From Kocuria flava (GTDB lineage Bacteria; Actinomycetota; Actinomycetes; Actinomycetales; Micrococcaceae): 64,000 bases of DNA. The stretch covers positions 3,038,001 through 3,102,000 of the forward strand of contig NZ_CP013254.1 in assembly GCF_001482365.1 (NCBI RefSeq), written 5' to 3'. Below are positions 44,726 to 53,485 of the stretch, piece by piece. The notes beneath the pieces are model-generated. The model made no database searches. It had not been told where the DNA came from and saw only the letters and a list, made by a program, of their open reading frames with translations. The position numbers were made by a program, and so were the translations under genes. Numbering within the stretch: the stretch's first letter is position 1; each line of letters opens with the position of its first letter.

Positions 44726-45022
44726 CTACTTCTCGACGACGGCGAGCACATCGCGGGCCGGGAGCACCAGGTACTCCTCGCCGTTGTACTTCACCTCGGT
44801 CCCGCCGTACTTCGAGAAGATGACGACGTCGCCCTCCTTGACGTCGACGGGGATGCGGTTGCCGGAGTCGTCGACGCGACCCGGGCCCACGGCCAGGACC
44901 TTGCCCTCCTGGGGCTTCTCCTTGGCGGTGTCGGGGATGACGAGGCCGGACGCCGTGGTCTGCTCGGCGGCGAGCGGCTGGACGACGATGCGATCCTCGA
45001 GGGGCTTGATGGAGACCGACAC
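44726..45022 (-). CDS. groES: co-chaperonin GroES
   Basis: 98 residues, the standard length. SIKPLEDRIVVQPLAAEQTT at the start, a mobile-loop region ASGLVIPDTAKEKPQEG (about 26-42), VAVGPGRVDD-type turn, and KEGDVVIFSKYGGTEVKYNG near the end. It caps GroEL in the folding cycle. It is first in the groES-groEL1 operon, behind a CIRCE element and sigma-A-type promoter; GGAGAGA lies upstream of ATG 45022. Confidence 0.97.
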   Translation of the reverse strand: MSVSIKPLEDRIVVQPLAAEQTTASGLVIPDTAKEKPQEGKVLAVGPGRVDDSGNRIPVDVKEGDVVIFSKYGGTEVKYNGEEYLVLPARDVLAVVEK

Positions 45023-45143
45023 GATCTCTCCTTCTCTGTAGGCGTGGAAAACGGTGGGCGACCGCGGGCGGGGCCCGCTGGGTCGTGCTTCGGGCCGGTT
45101 GGCGCACCAACCGTCGTCGCGGTGCCGATCGATCGCCTGGCCC

Positions 45144-45170
45144 TTAGCACCCTCACCCGGAGAGTGCTAA
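45144..45170 (-). promoter_or_regulatory. CIRCE operator (HrcA site)
   Basis: On the plus strand, TTAGCACCC at 45144-45152, nine bases, then GAGTGCTAA at 45162-45170. This matches the CIRCE consensus TTAGCACTC-N9-GAGTGCTAA with a single change in one arm. It lies just downstream of the groES promoter, where HrcA would block transcription until heat stress. Confidence 0.93.
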
Positions 45171-45175
45171 GGCCA

Positions 45176-45204
45176 ACTGTAGGAGGGGGCTGGCAGACGG
45201 TCAA
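45176..45204 (-). promoter_or_regulatory. groES promoter
   Basis: Minus-strand TTGACC (45204-45199), a 17-bp spacer, and TACAGT (45181-45176) make a near-consensus sigma-70/HrdB-type promoter. The CIRCE element starts six bases downstream, covering the likely transcription start. Confidence 0.85.
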
Positions 45205-45300
45205 GGCGAGTGCCAGCGGGCTGCCGGGGGCGCCCCGGCAGGGCCGCGCACCGGCCGACGGAGCCCGCCCAATTAGGTCACGCCCGTGTTCGCCAATGAT

Positions 45301-45330
45301 TTGCCTCACGGCGGCACGCCGGTCTAGGTT
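45301..45330 (+). promoter_or_regulatory. possible promoter of the siderophore operon
   Basis: TTGCCT (45301-45306), an 18-bp spacer and TAGGTT (45325-45330) resemble a sigma-70-type promoter directly before the DtxR/IdeR-like box. The rest of the 45205-45469 gap contains no gene. Confidence 0.5.
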
Positions 45331-45334
45331 GACC

Positions 45335-45352
45335 ACTAAGGCACGCCTAACT
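45335..45352 (+). promoter_or_regulatory. DtxR/IdeR-type iron box
   Basis: The sequence around TAAGGC-AC-GCCTAA is an imperfect palindrome matching the iron-box pattern (TWAGG...CCTWA). It lies just after the candidate -10 and 118 bp before the binding-protein gene, so iron-loaded DtxR/IdeR would repress the operon. A half-site TTAGGTCACGCC lies about 60 bp upstream. Confidence 0.65.
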
Positions 45353-45469
45353 CGGCCGAGGACCGGTGCCCGACCCGACGCATCCCGCGCTCCGGCGCGT
45401 GATCCGCCGTGCCCACCGCGACCCGGCGGGGCCCGAGGCCCCGCCGCCCTGCAGAAGAGAGATCGACCC

Positions 45470-46468
45470 ATGACCCGCACCCTGCTCCAGCGCTCCTCGG
45501 TCCTGCTGGCCGCCGCCTCCGCGCTCGCCCTGGCCGGCTGCTCGAGTGCCGGCAGCACCGCCGAGGCCGGCGGCACCGCCTCCTCCTCCACCAGCACGGT
45601 CGAGATCGAGGACAACCACGGCACCCACAGCGTCGAGGTCCCGCCGGCCTCCGTGGTCGCCACCGACAACCGGACCTTCGAGACGCTGGCCGACTGGGGC
45701 GTCGAGCTCGCCGCGGCCCCGCGCGCGCTCATGCCGGACACCATCCCCTACGCCGACGACGAGTCGATCGTCGACCTGGGCACCCACCGCGAGCCCGACC
45801 TCGAGGCGGTCGTGGCCGCCGACCCCGACGTGATCGTCAACGGCCAGCGCTTCGCCCAGTACCGCGAGGACCTCGCCGGGCTGGTGCCCGAGGCCGCCCT
45901 CGTCGAGCTGGACCCCCGGGAGAACGAGCCCCTCGACGCGGAGCTCAAGCGGCAGACCACCGTCCTGGGCGAGATCTTCGGGAAGACCGCCGAGGCGGAG
46001 GAGCTCAACGCAGAGCTCGACGCCGCGATCCAGCGCGTGCTCGACGGCTACCGGCCCGGGGACACGGTCATGGCCGTCACCGTCTCCGGCGGCGAGATCG
46101 GCTACATCGCCCCCGAGAAGGGCCGCACCCTCGGCCCGCTGTTCGAGCTCTTCGGCTTCGAGCCCGCGCTCGAGGTCGAGGGCGCCAGCGACGACCACCA
46201 GGGCGACGACATCTCGGTCGAGGCGATCGCCGAGTCCGACCCCGACTGGATCCTCGTGATGGACCGCGACGCCGCGATCGCCGCCGACGAGCCGGAGTAC
46301 ACCCCCGCCCAGGAGGTCGTCGAGAACGCCGAGGCCCTGCGCAACGTCACGGCCGTGCAGGAGGGCCACGTCGTGTACATGCCCAAGGACACCTACACCA
46401 ACGAGGGCATCCAGACCTACACCGAGTTCTTCGACACCCTGGCCGACGCCATGGGCGAGCAGGACTGA
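45470..46468 (+). CDS. iron-siderophore ABC transporter substrate-binding lipoprotein (FatB/YclQ-like)
   Basis: 332 residues. A signal peptide ends in lipobox ALALAGC (Cys near 24). The class III binding-protein fold follows: SVEVPPASVVATDNRTFETLADWG, AAPRALMP, EPDLEAVVAADPDVIV, then a late YTEFFDTLADAM. The pattern fits FatB/CeuE/YclQ proteins that bind catecholate-type siderophores. It heads an operon with two permeases and an ATPase and is preceded by an iron box. A strong hairpin separates it from the permease genes. Confidence 0.92.
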   Translation: MTRTLLQRSSVLLAAASALALAGCSSAGSTAEAGGTASSSTSTVEIEDNHGTHSVEVPPASVVATDNRTFETLADWGVELAAAPRALMPDTIPYADDESIVDLGTHREPDLEAVVAADPDVIVNGQRFAQYREDLAGLVPEAALVELDPRENEPLDAELKRQTTVLGEIFGKTAEAEELNAELDAAIQRVLDGYRPGDTVMAVTVSGGEIGYIAPEKGRTLGPLFELFGFEPALEVEGASDDHQGDDISVEAIAESDPDWILVMDRDAAIAADEPEYTPAQEVVENAEALRNVTAVQEGHVVYMPKDTYTNEGIQTYTEFFDTLADAMGEQD

Positions 46469-46484
46469 TCCCCCGGACCCGACC

Positions 46485-46519
46485 GGTGGCGGGGCCCGCG
46501 CGCAGCGGGCCCCGCCACC
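46485..46519 (+). promoter_or_regulatory. intercistronic stem-loop after the binding-protein gene
   Basis: A perfect 15-bp stem (46485-46499 with 46505-46519) with a five-base loop lies 16 bp past the binding-protein stop and 47 bp before the permease start. Such hairpins stabilise the upstream message or end part of the transcripts, giving more binding protein than transporter. Confidence 0.75.
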
Positions 46520-46566
46520 GCCGGTCCCCGGCACGACGGCTGACGGCCGACGGAAAGGCGTGACCC

Positions 46567-47553
46567 ATGACGACGACCCTCTCCGGGCCCGCCCGCAGGG
46601 CCCGCGAGACCCTCTTCGACCGGAGGCTGCTCCTCGGCGTGCTCGGGGTCGCGGCCCTGCTGGGCGCGTCCCTGCTCACCGGGGTCTACGACGTCTTCGG
46701 CGCCGAGGACGGCGGCGAGATGTTCGCCATCACCCGCGTCCCGCGCACGATCGCCCTCGTGCTCGCCGGGGCCGCGATGGCCATGTCCGGGCTGGTCATG
46801 CAGCTGCTCACCCAGAACCGGTTCGTGGAGCCCACCACGACCGGCACCACCGAGTGGGCCGGGCTCGGGCTGCTCGTCGTGACGCTGCTCGTGCCCACCG
46901 CGAGCCTGCTCACCCGCATGGCCGGGGCCGTGACCGCGGCCTTCCTCGGCACCATGGTCTTCTTCCTCTTCCTGCGCCGCGTCTCGCTGCGCTCCTCGTT
47001 GATCGTGCCCATCGTCGGGATCATGCTGGGCGCGGTGGTCGGGTCCGTCTCGACGTTCCTGGCCCTGCAGACGGACATGCTCCAGAGCCTGGGGGTGTGG
47101 TTCGCCGGCAGCTTCACCTCGGTGCTGCGCGGACAGTACGAGGTCCTGTGGATCGTGCTGCTCGTCGTCGTCGCGGTCTTCCTCGTGGCCGACCGCCTCA
47201 CCGTCGCCGGCCTCGGCGAGGACGTCGCGACCAACGTCGGGCTGGACTACCACCGCACCGTCCTGCTCGGCACCGGTCTGATCGCGGTGGCCACCGGCGT
47301 CGTCACCGTCGTCGTCGGCAACCTGCCGTTCCTGGGGCTGATCGTCCCCAACATCGTCTCGATGGTCCGCGGCGACGACCTGCGCTCCAACCTGCCGTGG
47401 GTGTGCCTGCTGGGCATCGCCGTCGTGACGGTCTGCGACCTGATCGGCAGGCTCGTGATCATGCCCTTCGAGATCCCCGTCTCGGTGATCCTCGGGATCG
47501 TCGGCGCCGTGGTGTTCGTCCACCTGCTCCTGAGGCAGCGCCGGCGTGGCTGA
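46567..47553 (+). CDS. iron-siderophore ABC transporter permease (FatD/YclN-like)
   Basis: 328 residues, FecCD-family permease with about nine membrane helices. ITRVPRTIALVLAGAAMAMSG is the family's N-terminal block, GTTEWAGLGLLVVTLL follows, and NLPFLGLIVPNIVSMVRGDD is the conserved late block. GTAAAGGCG-type purines precede ATG 46567. It overlaps the second permease by eight bases and should form a heterodimer with it. Confidence 0.93.
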   Translation: MTTTLSGPARRARETLFDRRLLLGVLGVAALLGASLLTGVYDVFGAEDGGEMFAITRVPRTIALVLAGAAMAMSGLVMQLLTQNRFVEPTTTGTTEWAGLGLLVVTLLVPTASLLTRMAGAVTAAFLGTMVFFLFLRRVSLRSSLIVPIVGIMLGAVVGSVSTFLALQTDMLQSLGVWFAGSFTSVLRGQYEVLWIVLLVVVAVFLVADRLTVAGLGEDVATNVGLDYHRTVLLGTGLIAVATGVVTVVVGNLPFLGLIVPNIVSMVRGDDLRSNLPWVCLLGIAVVTVCDLIGRLVIMPFEIPVSVILGIVGAVVFVHLLLRQRRRG

Positions 47554-48607
47554 GACCGTGACCGCCCCCGCACCCCTGTCCCCGCCGCCCGCGGCGGCCC
47601 GCGAGCGCGGCGGCGCCGGGGCCTTCCCCACCGCCCGGGCCCGCCGCCGCTACTGGGTCCTCCTGGCGGTGCTCGCCCTCGCCTCCTGCGGCTTCGCCTT
47701 CGGGCTGCTCGCCTGGGACAACCCCATGCCCGTGGGCTCGGAGGGCTTCTGGCTCATCGCCGAGCGCCGGGCGACGAGCGTGGTCGTCATGGCCGTCGTG
47801 GCCTTCTGCCAGGCGATGGCGACCGTGAGCTTCCAGACGGCCACCAACAACCGCATCATCACCCCGTCGATCATGGGCTTCGAGTCCCTCTACGTGGCGG
47901 TCCAGACCTCCACCGTCTACTTCCTGGGAGCCGCGGGGCTGCTGGTCCTGCAGGGGGTGCCGCAGTTCCTCCTGCAGGTCGCCCTCATGGTGGGGGTCTC
48001 CCTGGCCCTCTACGGGTGGCTGCTCTCCGGCCGGTACGGCAACCTCCAGGTGATGCTGCTCGTGGGCATCGTCATCGGCGGCGGCCTCGGGTCCGTGTCG
48101 ACCTTCATGCAGCGGCTGCTCTCCCCCAGCGACTTCGACGTCCTCTCCGCCCGCCTGTTCGGCTCCGTGACCAACGCCCACGCCGACTACCTGCCCGTGG
48201 CGATCCCCCTGTGCCTCGCCGCCGGCGCCGCCCTGTGGTGCTCCTCGCGGCGGCTGAACGTCGTCGCCATGGGCCGGGACGTCAGCCTCAACCTGGGGAT
48301 GCGGCACCGCGCCGAGGTGATGCGCACGCTGTTCCTCGTCTCCGTGCTCATGGCCGTCTCCACCGCACTGGTGGGTCCCATGACCTTCCTGGGCTTCCTC
48401 GTGGCCACGCTCGCCTACCAGCTCGCGGACACCCACGACCACCGCCACGTCTTCCCCGTCGCCGTGCTGACCGGGTTCACCGTCCTGACGGGCTCCTACT
48501 TCGTGCTCAACCACGTCTTCTACGCCCAGGGCGTCGTCTCGATCATCATCGAGCTCGTCGGGGGCTCCGTCTTCCTCTACGTCATCCTCCGAAAGGGCCG
48601 GCTGTGA
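47546..48607 (+). CDS. iron-siderophore ABC transporter permease (FatC/YclO-like)
   Basis: 353 residues, second FecCD-type permease. After a ~30-residue Pro/Ala/Arg-rich start it has RRATSVVVMAVVAFCQAMAT, then TNNRIITPSIMGFESLYV and GPMTFLGFLVATLAYQLADT, which match the FatC/YclO branch. The GTG start lies within the end of the first permease gene and the stop overlaps the ATPase start (GTGA), so all three are translationally coupled. Confidence 0.93.
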   Translation: MAETVTAPAPLSPPPAAARERGGAGAFPTARARRRYWVLLAVLALASCGFAFGLLAWDNPMPVGSEGFWLIAERRATSVVVMAVVAFCQAMATVSFQTATNNRIITPSIMGFESLYVAVQTSTVYFLGAAGLLVLQGVPQFLLQVALMVGVSLALYGWLLSGRYGNLQVMLLVGIVIGGGLGSVSTFMQRLLSPSDFDVLSARLFGSVTNAHADYLPVAIPLCLAAGAALWCSSRRLNVVAMGRDVSLNLGMRHRAEVMRTLFLVSVLMAVSTALVGPMTFLGFLVATLAYQLADTHDHRHVFPVAVLTGFTVLTGSYFVLNHVFYAQGVVSIIIELVGGSVFLYVILRKGRL

Positions 48608-49359
48608 TCACCCTCGCGAACGTGCGCAAGACCTACGGCGAGGAGGTCACCGTCGGCCCCGTCGACCTCGAGATCCCCTCGGGCGGGATGACCGCCCTGA
48701 TCGGGCCCAACGGGGCGGGCAAGTCCACGCTGCTGACGATGATCGGGCGCCTGCTCGACCTCGACGAAGGCACCATCGACATCGCCGGCTACAACGTGGC
48801 GAGCACCCGCTCCCAGGACCTGGCCCGGATCGTGTCGGTCCTGCGCCAGGAGAACCACTACGTCACCCGGCTCACGGTCCGCCAGCTGGTCGGCTTCGGG
48901 CGCTTCCCGCACAGCCGCGGGCGGCTCACCCGCGCGGACGAGCAGGTCATCAGCCGCTGCATCGACTTCCTGGACCTGTCCCCCCTCGAGCACCGCTACC
49001 TCGACCAGCTCTCGGGCGGGCAGCGCCAGCGCGCCTACGTGGCCATGGTCCTCGCGCAGGAGACCGACCACGTCCTGCTGGACGAGCCGCTGAACAACCT
49101 GGACATGCGCCACTCCGTGTCGATGATGCAGCACCTGCGCCGGGCCTGCGACGAGATGGGGCGCACCATCCTGATCGTGCTGCACGACGTGAACTTCGCC
49201 AGCCACTACGCCGACCGGATCTGCGCCGTGAAGGACGGCCGGGTCGTGGAGTTCGGCACCCCCGCCGAGATCATGGACGACGCGGTCCTCACCCGGGTCT
49301 TCGAGACCCCCGTGACGGTCCTCGAGGGCCCCCGCGGCCGGCTGGCCACCTTCTACTGA
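48604..49359 (+). CDS. iron-siderophore ABC transporter ATP-binding protein (YclP-like)
   Basis: 251 residues. Walker A GPNGAGKSTLL is near residue 37, signature LSGGQRQRAYVAM near 137, Walker B VLLDEPLNNLDM with the Asn-Asn pair common in FepC/YclP proteins, and H-loop VLHDVNFASHYAD. It powers uptake through the two upstream permeases. GTG 48604 overlaps the permease stop by four bases. It is the last gene of the operon; the next gene has its own promoter-like TAGGGT. Confidence 0.94.
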   Translation: MITLANVRKTYGEEVTVGPVDLEIPSGGMTALIGPNGAGKSTLLTMIGRLLDLDEGTIDIAGYNVASTRSQDLARIVSVLRQENHYVTRLTVRQLVGFGRFPHSRGRLTRADEQVISRCIDFLDLSPLEHRYLDQLSGGQRQRAYVAMVLAQETDHVLLDEPLNNLDMRHSVSMMQHLRRACDEMGRTILIVLHDVNFASHYADRICAVKDGRVVEFGTPAEIMDDAVLTRVFETPVTVLEGPRGRLATFY

Positions 49360-49399
49360 GCGGGGCCGGCCTCCCCCGCGCCCCGGATAGGGTGGGACA

Positions 49400-50647
49400 A
49401 TGCACGACGAGGCGACCGAGATCGCACCCCTGCTCACGCGCGAGGGGATGGCCCTGCTCGACTCCCTCGGCGCCTACGACGGCACCGGCGCCCTCGAGGA
49501 GGTCTCGCGGCTGCGGGCCGCCGGGCACCCGCCGGAGCTGGTCTCCGCGGCGCTGACCCAGGCGCGGCTGCGCACCCGCGCCCGCGAGAAGTTCGGGGAC
49601 TTCGCCGGGCGCATGCTCTTCACCCGGGCCGGTCTCGAGCAGGCCACCCGCCTGCGCGTGGCCGCCCTGCACGCCCGCCGCTTCGCCGACGCCGGGGTCC
49701 GCCACGTCGCCGACCTCGGCTGCGGGATCGGCGCGGACGCCCTCGCCCTGGCCGCCCTCGACCGGCGGGTCACGGCCGTCGAGCGCGACGAGACCACCGC
49801 GGCGGTCGCGACCGTCAACCTCACCCCCTTCCCCGAGGCGGCCGTGCTGCACGCCGACGCCGAGGACCTGGACCTCGCCGCGCTGCCGGGCGGGCCGCCC
49901 GACGGGGTGTGGCTGGACCCGGCGCGGCGCACGACGTCGTCGTCCGGGACCCGGCGCCTCTTCGACCCCGAGGCGTTCTCCCCGCCCCTGTCCTTCGCCG
50001 AGGCGCTCGCCGCCCGGGGGCTGCCCGTGGGCGTGAAGCTCGGACCCGGCGTCCCGCACGAGGCGCTGCCGCCGGGGTGCGAGGCCCAGTGGGTCTCCGA
50101 CCGCGGGGACGTCGTGGAGCTCGTGCTCTGGTTCGGCGCCGTGGCCCGGCCCGGGGTCCGGCGGGCCGCCCTCGTGCTCGGCGCGCACGGGTCCGCGGAG
50201 CTGACCAGCCCCCGCGACGCCGCCCCCGCCCACGAGGACGCGCCGCTCGGCCCGGTCGGGACCTGGCTCTACGAGCCGGACGGGGCCGTGATCCGCGCCG
50301 GGCTCGTCGCCGACCTCGCCCGCCGGACCGGCGCCCGGCTGGTCCACCCCCGCATCGCGTACCTCAGCGCCGACGAGCACGTGCCCACGCCCTTCGCCCG
50401 CGCCTACCGGGTGCGGGAGGTGCTGCCGCACAACGTCAAGGTGCTGCGGCGGTGGGTGCGCGAGCACGGGATCGGCATCCTGGAGATCAAGAAGCGCGGC
50501 ACCGACGTCACCCCGGAGGAGCTGCGCCGCCGGCTCGCCCCGAAGGGCCCCCACCGGGCGACCCTCGTGGTGACCCGCACCGGCACCGGGGAGGGCGGCC
50601 GGGACGGGGAGCAGCGCGTCGTGCTCGTCGTGGAAACCGTAGACTGA
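49400..50647 (+). CDS. class I SAM-dependent methyltransferase with THUMP-like C-terminal domain
   Basis: 415 residues. The SAM-binding motif VADLGCGIGADALALA is at about 108-123, with ADAEDLDLAALP and GVWLDPARRT as the later Rossmann motifs. The C-terminal ~80 residues (REVLPHNVKVLRRWVREHG, then EIKKRGTDVTPEELRRRL) match the THUMP-like domain often fused to this methyltransferase in actinobacteria. An RNA substrate is likely but not established. TAGGGT lies about eight bases before ATG 49400, suggesting a leaderless message. Confidence 0.88.
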   Translation: MHDEATEIAPLLTREGMALLDSLGAYDGTGALEEVSRLRAAGHPPELVSAALTQARLRTRAREKFGDFAGRMLFTRAGLEQATRLRVAALHARRFADAGVRHVADLGCGIGADALALAALDRRVTAVERDETTAAVATVNLTPFPEAAVLHADAEDLDLAALPGGPPDGVWLDPARRTTSSSGTRRLFDPEAFSPPLSFAEALAARGLPVGVKLGPGVPHEALPPGCEAQWVSDRGDVVELVLWFGAVARPGVRRAALVLGAHGSAELTSPRDAAPAHEDAPLGPVGTWLYEPDGAVIRAGLVADLARRTGARLVHPRIAYLSADEHVPTPFARAYRVREVLPHNVKVLRRWVREHGIGILEIKKRGTDVTPEELRRRLAPKGPHRATLVVTRTGTGEGGRDGEQRVVLVVETVD

Positions 50648-50717
50648 GGCTCCCCGCGGGCGCCGCCGTCCGCACCCGGCCGGGCACCCGCCCCACAGCA
50701 CGATAGGAACCTGCCGC

Positions 50718-51863
50718 GTGGAGATCTCGTTCGCCCGCTCCGACCAGTCGACGCTCGGCGTCGAGTGGGAAGTCGCCCTCGTCGACGCCGCCGACGGCGA
50801 CCTCGTCCCCCGGGGCCGGGAGACCTACGAGGCGGTGCTCGAGGCCCGCCCCGAGTGGGCCCGCGACGGCGACCACCCGCACCTGACCGGGGAGTTCCTG
50901 CTCAACACCATCGAGATGGTCACGGGCGTGTGCCGGGACGTGGCCGGGACCACCGAGCAGCTCGCGCTGATGATGGACGAGATCCGCGCCGTCGCCGACC
51001 CGCGCGGCCTCGAGATCTTCGCCGCCGGCACCCACCCGTTCGCGCGCTGGCAGGACCAGCAGGTCACCGACAAGCAGCGCTACCACAAGCTCGTGGACCG
51101 CACCCAGTACTGGGGCCGGCAGATGGTGATCTTCGGCGTGCACGTGCACGTGGGCCTCGACTCCCGCGCCAAGGCCCTGCCGGTGCTCGACGGGATGCTG
51201 GCCCACTACCCGCACCTGCTGGCCCTGTCCGCCAACTCCCCGTTCTGGGACGGCCAGGACACCGGCTACGCCTCGCAGCGGTCCATGATCTTCCAGCAGC
51301 TCTCCACCGCCGGGCTGCCCTACCCCTTCGACACGTGGGACGAGTACGAGCGCTGCATCGAGGACATGATCACCACGGGCATCATCGAGGAGATCAGCGA
51401 GTGCCGGTGGGACGTGCGCCCGGTCCCCCGGCTGGGCACCAACGAGGTGCGCTTCTGCGACGGGCTCTCGACCCTGTGGGAGGTCGGGGCCCTCACCGCC
51501 CTCACCCAGTGCCTGGCCCACTCCCTGGCCGCGGACGCCGAGGCCGGCCGCACGCGGCCGCGGCTGCAGCCGTGGCACGTGCGGGAGAACAAGTGGCGGG
51601 CGGCGCGCTACGGCCTCGACGCCCAGGTGATCACCGACGCGGAGAACACCGAGCGGGACCTGCGCGAGGACCTCGAGCGGCTGCTGGACCGGCTCGAGCC
51701 CGTCGCCGCGCACCTGGGCTGCGCCCGCGAGCTCGCCGACGTCGAGCGGATCTACCGGGACGGCGCCGGCTACCAGCGCCAGCGGGAGGTCGCCCGCGCG
51801 CACGACGGCGACCTGCGGGCCGTCGCCCTGGACATCGTCCGCCGCACCCGCGAGAACGCCTGA
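50718..51863 (+). CDS. YbdK-type carboxylate-amine ligase (GCS2 family)
   Basis: 381 residues. The start STLGVEWEVALVDAADGDLV, GEFLLNTIEMVTGVC, FAAGTHPFARWQDQQV and GVHVHVGLDSR are GCS2 glutamate-cysteine-ligase-2 motifs, and PRLGTNEVRFCDG is a late binding motif. YbdK enzymes have weak glutamate-cysteine ligase activity; in mycothiol producers the real role is unclear. GTG 50718 has AGGAA upstream. It converges with tsaD (18-bp gap). Confidence 0.9.
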   Translation: MEISFARSDQSTLGVEWEVALVDAADGDLVPRGRETYEAVLEARPEWARDGDHPHLTGEFLLNTIEMVTGVCRDVAGTTEQLALMMDEIRAVADPRGLEIFAAGTHPFARWQDQQVTDKQRYHKLVDRTQYWGRQMVIFGVHVHVGLDSRAKALPVLDGMLAHYPHLLALSANSPFWDGQDTGYASQRSMIFQQLSTAGLPYPFDTWDEYERCIEDMITTGIIEEISECRWDVRPVPRLGTNEVRFCDGLSTLWEVGALTALTQCLAHSLAADAEAGRTRPRLQPWHVRENKWRAARYGLDAQVITDAENTERDLREDLERLLDRLEPVAAHLGCARELADVERIYRDGAGYQRQREVARAHDGDLRAVALDIVRRTRENA

Positions 51864-51881
51864 CGCCCCGGGCCGGCCGGC

Positions 51882-52970
51882 TCAGACGGTGACGGTCGTG
51901 ACCGGCAGGGAGGAGTCCGCCGGGAAGCCCAGGTCGGAGGGCTCCCCGCCCTCGGCGACGACGCGGGCGGCGAGCGCGGCGACCATCGCCCCGTTGTCGG
52001 TGCACAGCGACAGCTCCGGGACCACGAGCTCGATCCCGTGCTCGGCGCAGCGCTCGGCGGTGAGCGCGCGCAGCCGCGAGTTCGCGGCCACGCCCCCGCC
52101 CAGCAGCAGCGTGTCCAGGCCCTGCTCGGTGCACGCGAGCACGGTCTTGCGGGTGATCACGTCGGCCACGGCCTCCTGGAAGGACGCGGCGACGTCGGCC
52201 ACCGGCACGGGCTCGCCGCGGGCCTCGAAGTCCTCCACGACGCGGGCGACGGCGGTCTTGAGCCCGGAGAAGGAGAAGTCGTAGCGGTGCGGGCCGGGCC
52301 GCTCGGCGGAGCCCATGTACTTGCCGGCGCTCAGCCCGCGGGGCAGGCGGAAGGCCGCGGGGTCGCCCTCGCGGGCGGCGGCGTCGATCGCGGGTCCGCC
52401 GGGGTAGTCCAGGCCCAGGACGCGGGCGACCTTGTCGTAGGCCTCCCCGGCGGCGTCGTCGAGGGTCGCCCCCAGCAGCCGGACGTCCCGGGCGAGGTCC
52501 TCGACCGCGAGGATCTCGGTGTGCCCGCCGGAGACGAGCAGCGCCCCGAGCCCTCCGTCCGCGCGGCCGGCGGCCGGGCCGGGGACCCCGGTGCCCTCGA
52601 GCAGGCCCACGCTGACGTGGGCGACGAGGTGGTTGACGGCGTACAGGGGCTTGCCCGTGGCCACGGCCAGCGCCTTGGCGGCGGCGACGCCGACCATCAG
52701 CGCCCCGGCCAGGCCCGGCCCGGAGGTCACGGCGAGGGCGTCGACGTCCTGCAGCCGCACCCCGGCCTCGTCGAGGGCGGCGCGCAGGGTCGGCACGAGG
52801 GCGTCGAGGTGGGCTCGGGAGGCGATCTCGGGGATCACCCCGCCGAAGCGCACGTGCTCGGCCATCGAGGAGGAGACGGTGTTGGCCAGCAGGGTGCGCC
52901 CGCGCACCACGCCCACCCCCGTCTCGTCGCACGAGGACTCGATGCCCAGCACCAGGGGTCCGTCGGTCAT
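51882..52970 (-). CDS. tsaD: tRNA N6-threonylcarbamoyladenosine synthase subunit TsaD
   Basis: 362 residues, ASKHA fold. GIESSCDETGVGVV is at the start, the metal-binding NHLVAHVSVGLL (His near 110 and 114), LLVSGGHTE, DDAAGEAYDKVAR and LSLCTDNGAMVAALA. It transfers the threonylcarbamoyl group to A37 of ANN-decoding tRNAs together with TsaB and TsaE. All three are here; tsaC is not. ATG 52970 overlaps the rimI stop by four bases. Confidence 0.97.
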   Translation of the reverse strand: MTDGPLVLGIESSCDETGVGVVRGRTLLANTVSSSMAEHVRFGGVIPEIASRAHLDALVPTLRAALDEAGVRLQDVDALAVTSGPGLAGALMVGVAAAKALAVATGKPLYAVNHLVAHVSVGLLEGTGVPGPAAGRADGGLGALLVSGGHTEILAVEDLARDVRLLGATLDDAAGEAYDKVARVLGLDYPGGPAIDAAAREGDPAAFRLPRGLSAGKYMGSAERPGPHRYDFSFSGLKTAVARVVEDFEARGEPVPVADVAASFQEAVADVITRKTVLACTEQGLDTLLLGGGVAANSRLRALTAERCAEHGIELVVPELSLCTDNGAMVAALAARVVAEGGEPSDLGFPADSSLPVTTVTV

Positions 52971-53485
52971 GGCGCGTCCTCCTCGGGAACGGAGCCGGCG
53001 GCGCCAGCGGGTTCGGCGGGGCCCTCCGGCCCCAGCGGGCGGCACATCACGAGCGCGTCGCCGCCGTCGCGGTAGTAGCGGGGGCGGACGTGGATCTGCT
53101 CGTAGCCGTGGCGGCGGTAGAGCTGCTGGGCGCGGGGGTTGTCCGCGCGGACCTCGAGCATCATCCGGTCGGCGCCGAGGCCGCGGGCGTGCTCGTGCAG
53201 GGTCCGCAGCAGGGCGGTGCCGATGCCGCGGCCCTCGTGCTCGGGGACCACCGCGATCGTCTGGACGTCCCCGACCGGGGGGATGCACATCAGCCCGGCG
53301 TAGCCGATCACCGCGCCGTCCTGCTCCGCGACCCAGTACCGGCACACGGGCTGGGCGAGCTCGGCGGCGAACATCTCCGGCGGCCAGGCGTCGAGCGGGA
53401 ACAGCTCCTGCTCGAGCGCCTGGACCGCGGCGAGGTCCGCTGTGGTCATGGGGCGCAGGAACCACCCCCCGGTGCGGGCGCTCAC
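52967..53485 (-). CDS. rimI: ribosomal protein alanine N-acetyltransferase RimI
   Basis: 172 residues. GNAT domain with LRPMTTADLAAVQALEQELF, DVQTIAVVPEHEGRGIGTAL (acetyl-CoA motif) and EVRADNPRAQQLYRRHGYEQI, the RimI pattern. It acetylates the N-terminus of ribosomal protein S18 in model organisms. GTG 53485 overlaps the tsaB stop (GTGA) and the 3' end overlaps tsaD, the usual tsaB-rimI-tsaD arrangement. The C-terminal ~20 residues are a low-complexity tail. Confidence 0.93.
   Translation of the reverse strand: MSARTGGWFLRPMTTADLAAVQALEQELFPLDAWPPEMFAAELAQPVCRYWVAEQDGAVIGYAGLMCIPPVGDVQTIAVVPEHEGRGIGTALLRTLHEHARGLGADRMMLEVRADNPRAQQLYRRHGYEQIHVRPRYYRDGGDALVMCRPLGPEGPAEPAGAAGSVPEEDAP

Noticed and set aside
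50718..51863. Glutathione synthesis gene (true GshA)
   Set aside because: The motifs fit the YbdK/GCS2 group, and the mycothiol genes in the window make glutathione synthesis unlikely as its main role.
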